Source: Microbacterium algeriense
Lineage (GTDB): Bacteria > Actinomycetota > Actinomycetes > Actinomycetales > Microbacteriaceae
Length of the DNA: 64,000 nt
Assembly: GCF_008868005.1 (NCBI RefSeq)
Contig: NZ_WAAO01000003.1
Coordinates: 310,001 to 374,000 of the forward strand
Direction of reading: 5' to 3'
The position numbers and the translations under genes were made by a program. Of the stretch, positions 6,804 through 14,385 are shown piece by piece. A model generated the notes under the pieces. That model was not told the DNA's origin. It saw only the letters and a program-made list of their open reading frames with translations, and made no database searches. Position 1 is the stretch's first letter, and the number at the start of each line of letters is the position of its first letter.

Positions 6804-8408
6804 ATGGAGATCGCCGGAATCGTCGGCATCCTCATCATCGTCGGGATCGCGGTCGTCGTCGCGGTCGTCCTGCTGCTGATCCTGCTGCTGTTCGCACGCA
6901 GCTGGATCAAGGTCGCTCGTGCGGACGAGGCACTCGTCATCTCGGGCCGCAAGCAGAAGATCCAGCGCGCGGTCATCGCCGCCGACGGCACGACCAGTTC
7001 CGAGATGGCGGAGTCTCCCGTCACGGTGATCGTGAACGGCAAGTCGCTGGTCAACCCGATCACGCAGCGGCACGAGATCATCTCCCTGCGCTCACGCCAG
7101 GTCTCCCTCAACGCCGAAGCGCAGTCGCTCGACAGCGTGACGCTGAACGTCGACGGCGTCGCGATCGTGAAGATCGGCTCCGACCCGCTGTACGTCCGCC
7201 GCGCGGCCGAGCGATTCGCCTCGCAGGACAAGGCGATCGAGCAGTTCACGACCGAGCAGCTCGAAGGTGCGCTCCGCGGCATCGTGGCGACGCTCTCCGT
7301 GGTCGAGCTGATGCGGGAACGGAAGAAGTTCTCGGACCAGATCGCCGCCGATGTGTCGCAGGAGCTCGCCGAGCAGGGCCTGATCCTCGACTCCTTCCAG
7401 ATCAAGGGGATCACCGACAAGGTCGGCTACATCCAGTCCCTCGGTGCGCCCGAGATCCAGGCGAAGCGACAGGCCGCCGAGATCTCGCAGACGAACGCCG
7501 ACCGCGCGATCAACCAGAAGAACATCGCCAACCAGGAAGCCAACCTGATCGAGCAGACCGCGCTCGACACGAACACGGCCAACGCCGACTCCGGCATCGG
7601 CCGCGCGCGTGCCGAGGCCGAGCAGGCCGAAGCCCTGGCCCGTGCTCAGGCCGAGCAGGCCGTGCTGCAGCAGCAGGCCGAGAACAAGCAGGCTCAGCTC
7701 GATGCCGACGTCAAGCGCGTCGCCGATGCCCAGCGCTATGAGGCGGAGACCCGCGCTCAGGCCGAGCTCTACACGCGCGAACGAGCGGCCGAAGCCGCCG
7801 CGATCGAGCAGGTCAAGCAGGCAGAGGCCCGCACCCGCATCGCCGAGCAGCAGGCACAGGCCGACAAGGCCCGCGCCGAGGGTGAAGCCGCCGCGGCGAT
7901 CGCCAAGGCCAGCGGTGAAGCGAACGCCCTCCGCGCCCAGGCTGAGGCGGAGGCAGAAGCCCGCCGCCTGCGCGCGAGCGCGGAAGCAGACGCGATCCGC
8001 GCCGAGGGTGACGCCCGCGCTGCCGCGCTCGAAGCAGAGGCGAAGGCCATCGCCTCGAACCAGGATGCGTTCCTGTCGCAGCGCGTGCTCGAGGTCCTGC
8101 CGTCGATCATGGCCGAGTTCTCCAAGGGCTACGCCGCGATCGGCAACGTCTCGATCATCGGCAGCTCCGGGGAGGACGGCGCCTCGAACGTCGTCGGCGC
8201 CGACAACGCGAAGGCACTGCGCTCGGTGTTCGACAGCGTCCACTCGGCCACGGGTCTCGACCTCGCCGGCATCATCCAGGGACAGGCCGTCGGACGCGGC
8301 ATCGGAGAGGGCGTCGCCGCGGCATCCACCGTCACCGCACAGGCGGAGCGCCCGGCGACCACACCCACGCCACCGCCATCGACGGCGCCGACACCCGCCG
8401 CCGAGTAG
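6804..8408 (+). CDS. Flotillin / SPFH-band 7 membrane scaffold protein
   Basis: A 534-aa flotillin. Residues 5-30 form one N-terminal membrane helix with a very short outside tail. The SPFH/band 7 domain follows (about 33-230; SLRSRQVSLNAEAQSLDSVT, VATLSVVELMRERKKFSDQI). A long Ala/Glu/Gln-rich coiled coil (about 235-450) with EAEARR-type repeats and a Pro/Thr/Ala-rich tail complete it. Flotillins oligomerise on the cytoplasmic face and organise membrane domains. The start is fixed by AGGGAGG at 6791-6797; the open frame extends upstream without similarity. A perfect hairpin directly downstream probably ends its transcript. Confidence 0.93.
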   Translation: MEIAGIVGILIIVGIAVVVAVVLLLILLLFARSWIKVARADEALVISGRKQKIQRAVIAADGTTSSEMAESPVTVIVNGKSLVNPITQRHEIISLRSRQVSLNAEAQSLDSVTLNVDGVAIVKIGSDPLYVRRAAERFASQDKAIEQFTTEQLEGALRGIVATLSVVELMRERKKFSDQIAADVSQELAEQGLILDSFQIKGITDKVGYIQSLGAPEIQAKRQAAEISQTNADRAINQKNIANQEANLIEQTALDTNTANADSGIGRARAEAEQAEALARAQAEQAVLQQQAENKQAQLDADVKRVADAQRYEAETRAQAELYTRERAAEAAAIEQVKQAEARTRIAEQQAQADKARAEGEAAAAIAKASGEANALRAQAEAEAEARRLRASAEADAIRAEGDARAAALEAEAKAIASNQDAFLSQRVLEVLPSIMAEFSKGYAAIGNVSIIGSSGEDGASNVVGADNAKALRSVFDSVHSATGLDLAGIIQGQAVGRGIGEGVAAASTVTAQAERPATTPTPPPSTAPTPAAE

Positions 8409-8440
8409 TCGACACAGCTCAGCAGACACACTGCATGACC

Positions 8441-8471
8441 GGATGCCGCGACCGAATCGGTCGCGGCATCC
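8441..8471. terminator. Perfect 15-bp-arm hairpin after flotillin gene
   Basis: GGATGCCGCGACCGA pairs perfectly with TCGGTCGCGGCATCC around a single A, 32 bp after the flotillin stop. No T-run follows, as is common for actinobacterial hairpin terminators. Confidence 0.6.
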
Positions 8472-8565
8472 GTGCGTACCACCCGACCCACCCCGGAAGC
8501 CGGCATCCCACCGCCCGAAACGTCCGCTTCAGTCCAACGATCCGGAGAGCGGGCAGACTGGACGG

Positions 8566-11118
8566 GTGACGCCCGCCGCCTTCGACCTCGACGCCATCGG
8601 CGCCGACCTCTCGTTCGCGGCAGCCCTCGACGAACTCTCCGCAGCGCTCGACGAGAGCGGATCCGTGGTCGTGACCGCCCCACCGGGAACCGGGAAGACG
8701 ACACTCGTGCCACCCCTGATCGCCTCCCGTGGCGCGGGTCGTGTCATCGTCACCCAGCCGCGCCGCGTCGCCGCACGCGCGGCTGCTCGACGACTCGCCC
8801 ACCTCGACGGCTCCCCCCTGGGCACGCGCGTAGGATTCACGGTCCGCGGCGAGCGCTCGACGCGACCGGAGACGCGGGTCGAGTTCGTCACGGCCGGCGT
8901 GCTCCTTCGACGGATGCTCGACGACCCGGGTCTCGTGGGCGTCGATGCCGTGATCCTCGATGAGGTGCATGAGCGCGCCCTCGAGACGGACCTCCTGATC
9001 GGACTGCTCTCCGAGGTGCGCGAACTGCGGGACGACCTGGTGCTGGTCACCATGTCGGCCACGGTGGACGCCGCGCGCCTCGCCGCCGTCATCGGCACCG
9101 ACGACCGCCCCGCACCGATCGTCGATCATGCCGTTCCCGCCTTCCCGCTCACCGAGCGTTGGGCGCCGAGTCCCGTGCCGCGTCTGGACGAACGCGGTGT
9201 CACCTGGGGCTTCCTCGACCACGTCGCCGGCATCGCGACCGCGGCCGCCGCGGAGCTGGTCCGTCATGACACGGCAGCGGACGTGCTGGTCTTCGCGCCG
9301 GGCGTCCGTGAGGTGTCGGAGATCGCCGGACGCATCCGCGCCGCGAGCAGCGCCTTCGACGTGCGGGAGCTGCACGGCCGGATTCCCCCACCCGAACAGG
9401 ACGCGGTGATCCGGGGCCGCACGGCTGGAGATCTGCCCCGCATCATCGTCACGACCTCCCTCGCGGAGTCCTCGCTCACCGTCCCCGGGGTCCGTCTCGT
9501 CGTGGACAGCTGCCTGTCGCGACAGCCGCAGCGCGACGCTGCCCGCGGCATGACAGGACTGGTCACCACCGCAGCCTCGCGCTCCTCCTGCGTACAGCGT
9601 GCCGGGCGCGCCACCCGCCAGGGTCCCGGCACCGTGATCCGCTGCGTGGATCAGAGCACATACGCGGCGGCTCCGGCGCGACCTGCGCCGGAGATCGCCG
9701 TCGTCGACCTCGCCGACGCCGCTCTGCTGCTCGCCTGCTGGGGTGCTCCCGGCGGGGCCGGCCTTCGGATGATCGACCCACTGCCCGCCGAGAACCTCGC
9801 GGACGCCACCGCCGTGCTGCGCGGCCTCGGGGCGATCGACGATCGAGGCCGCGCGACGCCGGAGGGCCGCGCCCTCGCACGCATCCCGACGGACCCGCGC
9901 CTCGCCCGGGCTCTGCGGGACGGCAGCCGGATGGTCGGGAACCGACTCGCGGCCGAGGTCGTCGCGCTGCTCGGCGGCGACCTGAGGATCGCCGACGCCG
10001 ACACCGCCCGGGCGCTGGTCACCCTGCGAGGCGGAAGAGCCCCCGACGCCCGCCGATGGCGGGACGACGTCCGCCGCCTCGAGCGCATGGTCGCACCGAC
10101 CCCGGGCGTCGACTCCGATCTCGACGGCGTCGGGCTCGTGATCGCCCTCGCTTTCCCCGAGCGCATCGCCCACCGCGTCGAGCGCACCGCAGAAGGAGCG
10201 ACGTTCCTACTGGCGTCCGGGACGAGGGCCGCGGTGCGCGGTCCGTTGGCCGCGGTCGAATGGCTCGCGGTCGCCGACGTCGCGCGAGCCCCCTCGCGGA
10301 CCACAGCCGGATCCGGAGCGATGATCCGCTCCGCCGCGTTGCTGACGGAAGACCGGATGGAGCAGGCGGCGAGCCACCTGATGACCGACCGTGTCGAGGC
10401 GCAGTTCGTCGGAGGTCGCGTGCAGGCACGGCGCGAGCGACGCATCGGAGCGATCCTGCGCACCGCGGTGCCGGTTCGCGCATCGATCCAGGAGGGGAGG
10501 GATGCGGTCCGCCGAGCACTCCACCGCGACGGACTCGGCGTGTTCACCTGGTCCGATGGCGCGCGCGCGTTGCGCCGCCGGATGTCGCTGCTGCGCCGCG
10601 AGCTGGGTGCACCCTGGCCAGACGTCTCCGATGCCGGTCTGGTGGGGGCTCTCGACGAGTGGCTCGCGCCGGAGCTCGACGCGCTCGCCTCCGGCTCTCC
10701 CGCGGGACGCCTGGAGCTGACCTCGGCGCTGCGCCGTCTGCTGCCGTGGCCCGAGGCGACGCGCTTCGACGAACTGGTGCCGGAGCGCCTCGAGGTTCCC
10801 AGCGGATCCCGCATCCGCATCGCCTACCCCGACCCCGACGACGAGACCGCACGACCGGTCGTCGCGGTCAAGCTGCAGGAGTGCTTCGGGTGGGCGGACA
10901 CACCCCGCCTGGTCGACGGACGGGTGCCGGTGCTTTTCCACCTGCTGTCCCCCGCGGGTCGCCCCCTCGCCGTCACCGACGACCTCGCCTCGTTCTGGTC
11001 CGGGCCGTATGGCCAGGTGCGCGCCGAGATGCGCGGACGCTACCCGAGACATCCGTGGCCGGAGGACCCCTGGGCCGCTGTGCCGACCAAGCACACGAAG
11101 AATCGCCCGGCGCGCTGA
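8566..11118 (+). CDS. hrpB: ATP-dependent DEAH-box helicase HrpB
   Basis: About 850 aa, the usual HrpB length. Helicase motifs appear in order: Walker A APPGTGKTT (residues 38-46), motif II DEVH (132-135), motif III SAT (164-166), then motifs IV-VI in IIVTTSLAESSLTVPGVRLV and VQRAGRATRQGPG. HA2 and HrpB C-terminal domains follow (EVVALLGGDLRIADA; AVKLQECFGWADTPRL). The frame is open across the flotillin gene upstream, but similarity starts at the GTG, VTPAAFDLDAIG. HrpB is a DEAH RNA helicase of unclear physiological role. The gene is convergent with the ABC exporter genes. Confidence 0.93.
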   Translation: MTPAAFDLDAIGADLSFAAALDELSAALDESGSVVVTAPPGTGKTTLVPPLIASRGAGRVIVTQPRRVAARAAARRLAHLDGSPLGTRVGFTVRGERSTRPETRVEFVTAGVLLRRMLDDPGLVGVDAVILDEVHERALETDLLIGLLSEVRELRDDLVLVTMSATVDAARLAAVIGTDDRPAPIVDHAVPAFPLTERWAPSPVPRLDERGVTWGFLDHVAGIATAAAAELVRHDTAADVLVFAPGVREVSEIAGRIRAASSAFDVRELHGRIPPPEQDAVIRGRTAGDLPRIIVTTSLAESSLTVPGVRLVVDSCLSRQPQRDAARGMTGLVTTAASRSSCVQRAGRATRQGPGTVIRCVDQSTYAAAPARPAPEIAVVDLADAALLLACWGAPGGAGLRMIDPLPAENLADATAVLRGLGAIDDRGRATPEGRALARIPTDPRLARALRDGSRMVGNRLAAEVVALLGGDLRIADADTARALVTLRGGRAPDARRWRDDVRRLERMVAPTPGVDSDLDGVGLVIALAFPERIAHRVERTAEGATFLLASGTRAAVRGPLAAVEWLAVADVARAPSRTTAGSGAMIRSAALLTEDRMEQAASHLMTDRVEAQFVGGRVQARRERRIGAILRTAVPVRASIQEGRDAVRRALHRDGLGVFTWSDGARALRRRMSLLRRELGAPWPDVSDAGLVGALDEWLAPELDALASGSPAGRLELTSALRRLLPWPEATRFDELVPERLEVPSGSRIRIAYPDPDDETARPVVAVKLQECFGWADTPRLVDGRVPVLFHLLSPAGRPLAVTDDLASFWSGPYGQVRAEMRGRYPRHPWPEDPWAAVPTKHTKNRPAR

Positions 11119-11136
11119 GGCGCGTCCCACCTCACC

Positions 11137-11871
11137 TCAGCGCGTGCGACGCCGCAGGGTGAGGGATGCCAGCACCAGAGCGCCGACGGCGAAGGCCACG
11201 ACGATCAGGAGCGGACCGAATACGTCCCATCCCTCCTCCCCCGCCGTGACGGCGTTGATTGTGTCGATCGCGTAGCTCAGCGGCAGCCAGTCCGAGATGG
11301 CGTACAGCACATCGGGCATCTGATCGCGGGGCATGAACAGTCCGCCGAGGATGATCTGCGGGAAGACCAGCAGCGGCATGAACTGCACCGCCTGGAACTC
11401 CGTCTGCGCGAACGCGCTCGCCAGCAGGCCCAGCGCCGTGCCCAGAAGCGCATCGACGATCGCGACGAGCCCCAGCTGCCACAGCGGCCCCTCGACGCCC
11501 AGGCCGCACACGCCGACCGCGAACGACACCGTGATGACCGCCTGCAGCAGCGCCATGACTCCGAACGCGAGGGCATAGCCGAGGATGAAGTCGGCCTTCT
11601 CCAGCGGCGTCGTCATGAGGCGCTCGAGAGTGCCGGAACGGCGCTCTCGCAAGGTGGTGATCGAGGTGATCAGGAACATCACGATGAACGGGAACAACGC
11701 CAGGATGGCGCCTCCGAAGCGATCGAAGACACCCTCCTGATCGCTGAACAGCCACGCGAACAGACCGACGAGCAGACTCGGCGCCACGAGCATGAGGGCG
11801 ATCGAGCGCGGATCGTGCCGCAGCTGAGCGAGGACGCGCCCCGCCGTCGCGAGCATCCGACGGCCGTTCAT
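11137..11871 (-). CDS. ABC-2 type transporter permease
   Basis: A 244-aa membrane protein with about six helices. It has the ABC-2 signature stretch TTLRERRSGTLERLMTTPLE after the second helix, and the C-terminal VFPQIILGGLFMPRDQMPD and WLPLSYAIDTI motifs. Its ATG overlaps the stop of the ATPase gene by 4 bp, so the two form a coupled exporter. Such DrrB/NodJ-like pairs export drugs, lipids or polysaccharides. A TetR gene upstream suggests an inducible efflux pump; the substrate is unknown. Confidence 0.93.
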   Translation of the reverse strand: MNGRRMLATAGRVLAQLRHDPRSIALMLVAPSLLVGLFAWLFSDQEGVFDRFGGAILALFPFIVMFLITSITTLRERRSGTLERLMTTPLEKADFILGYALAFGVMALLQAVITVSFAVGVCGLGVEGPLWQLGLVAIVDALLGTALGLLASAFAQTEFQAVQFMPLLVFPQIILGGLFMPRDQMPDVLYAISDWLPLSYAIDTINAVTAGEEGWDVFGPLLIVVAFAVGALVLASLTLRRRTR

Positions 11872-12656
11872 CGCTGACCTCCGTGACCGCGCGTCTCACG
11901 TCTCGATCGCCGTGTCGGGCCGTCCTCAGGGCGCTCGGCGGCTCGATCGCGCTCGATCAGGGCGAGGAAGGCGGCCTCGGGATCGGCGGTGCCCGTGTCG
12001 TCCAGGAGGGCCGCCGGTGTGGTGTCGGCGATGATGCGCCCTTCCCGAAGGAGCAGCAGCCGATCGCACCGCAGTGCCTCATCCATGACGTGACTCGACA
12101 CGAGCATGGTGACTCCTCGGTCGGCGAGACCTCGGAAGAGCTCCCACAGCTCGACCCGCAGGACCGGGTCGAGCCCGACCGTCGGTTCGTCCAGCACCAC
12201 GAGCTCCGGCGACCCGATCAGCGCCATCGCCAGCGAGACCCGGCTGGCCTGACCGCCGCTGAGCGAGTCCACCAGCTGCCCCGCCTGGGGACCGAGCCCG
12301 ACCTCCGCGATGACACGGTCGACATCCGCCTTCGGAGCCTTGAGCAGAGCCGCGAAGTACGCGAGGTTCTGCCGCACACTGAGATCTCCGTACACCGCGG
12401 CGCCTTGCGTGCCGTAGGCGACGCGATGTCGCAGCTGCCGCGATCCACCCGGCTGCCCCAGAACAGTCACCTCGCCCGCGGAGATCTTCTGCACACCCAC
12501 GATCGCGCGCATCAGGGTGGTCTTGCCGCACCCTGATGGGCCGAGGAGCCCAGTGATCTGGCCGCGCGGGATGGTGAGATCGACACCGTCGAACACGCGC
12601 GTGCCTCCGCGGTCCACCCGCAGCCGCGTGATGTCCACCGCCGAGTTATTCATCAT
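11868..12656 (-). CDS. ABC transporter ATP-binding protein (exporter type)
   Basis: A 262-aa nucleotide-binding protein: Walker A GPSGCGKTT (residues 39-47), Q-loop region YGTQGAAVYGDL, signature DSLSGGQASR, Walker B ELVVLDEPTVGLDP and H-loop VSSHVMDEA. It powers the ABC-2 permease whose gene it overlaps. Two adjacent ATGs (12656, 12653) begin the frame with no Shine-Dalgarno. GATAAT lies seven bases upstream on the minus strand, which is the arrangement of a leaderless mRNA. The palindrome ATTCATC-N4-GATGAAT overlaps both the -10 and the start, so the TetR product encoded upstream probably represses here. Confidence 0.94.
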   Translation of the reverse strand: MMNNSAVDITRLRVDRGGTRVFDGVDLTIPRGQITGLLGPSGCGKTTLMRAIVGVQKISAGEVTVLGQPGGSRQLRHRVAYGTQGAAVYGDLSVRQNLAYFAALLKAPKADVDRVIAEVGLGPQAGQLVDSLSGGQASRVSLAMALIGSPELVVLDEPTVGLDPVLRVELWELFRGLADRGVTMLVSSHVMDEALRCDRLLLLREGRIIADTTPAALLDDTGTADPEAAFLALIERDRAAERPEDGPTRRSRRETRGHGGQR

Positions 12657-12665
12657 GCGATGAAT
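12648..12665. promoter_or_regulatory. Palindrome over -10 and start codon of ABC exporter operon
   Basis: ATTCATCATGCGATGAAT has perfect 7-bp arms around ATGC. It covers the start codons of the ATPase gene and part of the predicted -10 (GATAAT on the minus strand). Its AT-rich arms stand out in a GC-rich context. It is a likely operator for the adjacent TetR protein. Confidence 0.5.
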
Positions 12666-12931
12666 TATCCGCCTCCCCCCTCCCCCTCGTCAACAGCCGC
12701 CCTTCCCCTCCCGCCCCCCACTCCGCACCCCAGCCCGCACCCCACTCCGCACCCCAGCCCGCACAACTTCGGAGTCCTGAACCGACACGCCGATGCGGAG
12801 CCGTACAGGCGCGGCGTGTCGCCGTCGATCTCCGAAGTTGTGCAGGCGGAGGGCCTGCGACGGCGAGGCGGCGGGAGGGGCGGGCGAGGAGGGGCGGCGG
12901 GACGGGCGAGGAGGGGCAGGGAGGAGGGGGG
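12661..12931. repeat. C-rich/G-rich quasi-palindromic intergenic element with nested inverted repeats
   Basis: No gene lies here. The left part is a C-tract-rich run containing a 22-bp sequence repeated at a 24-bp period (12719-12740 and 12743-12764, CACTCCGCACCCCAGCCCGC...). The middle holds a nested inverted repeat: outer arms GCACAACTTCGGAG (12761-12774) and CTCCGAAGTTGTGC (12830-12843), inner arms CGACACGCCG (12783-12792) and CGGCGTGTCG (12812-12821). The right part (12844-12931) is a G-run-rich tract roughly complementary to the left part. The element could form a large stem or G-quadruplexes. Confidence 0.7.
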
Positions 12932-13528
12932 TCAGGCGAAGAGGTAGCGCTGGAGGGTGGGGCCGACGCGGGCGACGAGGTCGTCGATGGAGGCTGTCGC
13001 TATCGGGGAGAGTTTCAGCACATAACGCGTGAGGAGCAGTCCGGCGACCTGCGAGGCCACGAGCGTGGCGCGAAGCTCCGCGTCGGGGACGCCCAGCGCC
13101 GCAGCGATCCGGCCCACGAGTTCACGCGAGAGGAAGCCCGCCAGCAGCGGCGTCGTCAGCCGGCTCCCGATCGCGGTGCGCATGAGCATGACACCTCGCC
13201 GCTGGATCTCCGGCTGCTCGAAGCTCTCGAGGACGTATCGGATCAGCCGCTCCCCCACCTCTGCGCGGGGACCGGCGACGATCCTCGGCACGTCGACGTC
13301 GGGGCGCAGCGGGATGCCGACGGCCTCGGCGAACAGATCGGCCTTGGTGCCGAAGTAGTGGTGCACCAGCGCGGAATCCACCCCTGCGCGGGCCGCGATC
13401 GAGCGGACGGTCGCGCCGTCGTATCCCTTCTCCCCGAAGTCGTCGACCGCAGCCCCGATGATGCGCGCACGGGAGTCGGATCCACCCCGCGGGCGCCCTC
13501 GTCGACGCGGCGTTCTGTGCTCGGTCAT
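12932..13528 (-). CDS. TetR family regulator of ABC exporter
   Basis: A 198-aa TetR protein. A basic N-terminal arm (PRRRGRPRGG) comes before the HTH (residues 20-65: AAVDDFGEKGYDGATVRSIA, ARAGVDSALVHHYFGTKADL). The C-terminal domain (from about 80) has the TetR_C_17-like pattern LIRYVLESFEQPEIQRRGVM and ASQVAGLLLTRYVLKLSPIA. The gene lies upstream of, and in the same direction as, the exporter pair, separated by the 271-bp C-rich/G-rich element. It is the natural candidate repressor of the exporter. The start ATG is supported by the HTH spacing rather than by a strong ribosome-binding site. Confidence 0.92.
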   Translation of the reverse strand: MTEHRTPRRRGRPRGGSDSRARIIGAAVDDFGEKGYDGATVRSIAARAGVDSALVHHYFGTKADLFAEAVGIPLRPDVDVPRIVAGPRAEVGERLIRYVLESFEQPEIQRRGVMLMRTAIGSRLTTPLLAGFLSRELVGRIAAALGVPDAELRATLVASQVAGLLLTRYVLKLSPIATASIDDLVARVGPTLQRYLFA

Positions 13529-13559
13529 GCCCGTCAGCCTACGACTTCACGCGGCCGGA

Positions 13560-14318
13560 TCAGTCGAGCAGATGCCGCAGATAGCGGGCCGGCTGATCGA
13601 GGAAGGAGCGCCAGTGGTTCACGATCTCGAGGTCTCCCCACTCGGCCGGCCGCATGCCCCAGTCGCCCACCTCGAGGATCTTCGCGCCGGGCAGAGCGGC
13701 CAGCACCGGCGAGTGCGTCGCGCACAGCACCTGTCCGCCGTCGTCGGCGATGCGCCGGAGCACGGCGATGAGCGCCAGCGTCGAGTTGAACGACAGGGCG
13801 GCTTCCGGCTCGTCGAGGCAGTAGAAGCCGGGCTCATCGAATCGACTCTCCAGCAGGGCGAGGAAGGACTCGCCATGACTCATCTCATGGAACGGGACGT
13901 CGGCACCGCGCGTCGAAGGATTGTCCTCGAGGTACGTGTAGAACGAGTGCATCGTCTCGGCGCGGAGGAAGAAACCCCACCGGCTCGCCCCGACGCCGCG
14001 CTGCAGTCGAAGCCAGTCGGACAGGGGCGACTCGGTCCGGCGTGTGCGATGCCGCGCCTGGCGAGAACCGCCCTCGGGAGAGAGCCCGTAGGCGATCGCG
14101 ACCCCCTCGACGAGGGTGGACTTGCCGCTGCCGTTCTCCCCGACGAGGAACGTGACGCCGGGATCGAGGTCGATGCCCTCACGCAGAACCTGGGCGACCG
14201 CGGGGATGTTCGTGGGCCAGTCGATCCCGGGTGTCGGGGCATCATCGTTCGGACGGACCGACACCACGGGCTGCTGCCGCCGACGCCGCGAGGTCGGGTC
14301 CCAGAACGCATCCATCAT
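13560..14318 (-). CDS. AAA family ATPase (ABC/SMC-like, soluble)
   Basis: A 252-aa soluble ATPase. It has Walker A GENGSGKST (residues 60-67), the ABC-type signature SHGES, Walker B FYCLDEPEAALS and a switch His in CATHSP. This motif set is typical of single-domain AAA_21/AAA_23 proteins that take part in DNA repair, toxin systems or unknown processes. No nuclease or toxin partner lies next to it. GGAGGGGAC supports the start. It stands alone between a TetR gene and the serine dehydratase gene. Confidence 0.88.
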   Translation of the reverse strand: MMDAFWDPTSRRRRQQPVVSVRPNDDAPTPGIDWPTNIPAVAQVLREGIDLDPGVTFLVGENGSGKSTLVEGVAIAYGLSPEGGSRQARHRTRRTESPLSDWLRLQRGVGASRWGFFLRAETMHSFYTYLEDNPSTRGADVPFHEMSHGESFLALLESRFDEPGFYCLDEPEAALSFNSTLALIAVLRRIADDGGQVLCATHSPVLAALPGAKILEVGDWGMRPAEWGDLEIVNHWRSFLDQPARYLRHLLD

Positions 14319-14385
14319 GTCCCCTCCGCGTGACGCCTGGTCGCAGGCTACCCGCCGTCACCGACACGAAGGCTGTGGAGCACGG

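Noticed and set aside
8441..8471. Perfect palindrome considered as an operator for hrpB
   Set aside because: It lies directly after the flotillin stop and about 95 bp before the hrpB GTG, the GC-rich stem is 15 bp, and no regulator gene adjoins; a terminator is the simpler reading.
7609..8565. The HrpB reading frame is open for 319 codons upstream through the flotillin gene
   Set aside because: The translation is Arg/Ser/Pro-rich with no family pattern, and the flotillin frame has clear domain signatures. High G+C opens alternative frames.
12660..13032. ORFs over the C-rich/G-rich element
   Set aside because: They translate to Pro- or Gly/Arg-only low-complexity sequence without a ribosome-binding site and are by-products of the repeat tract.
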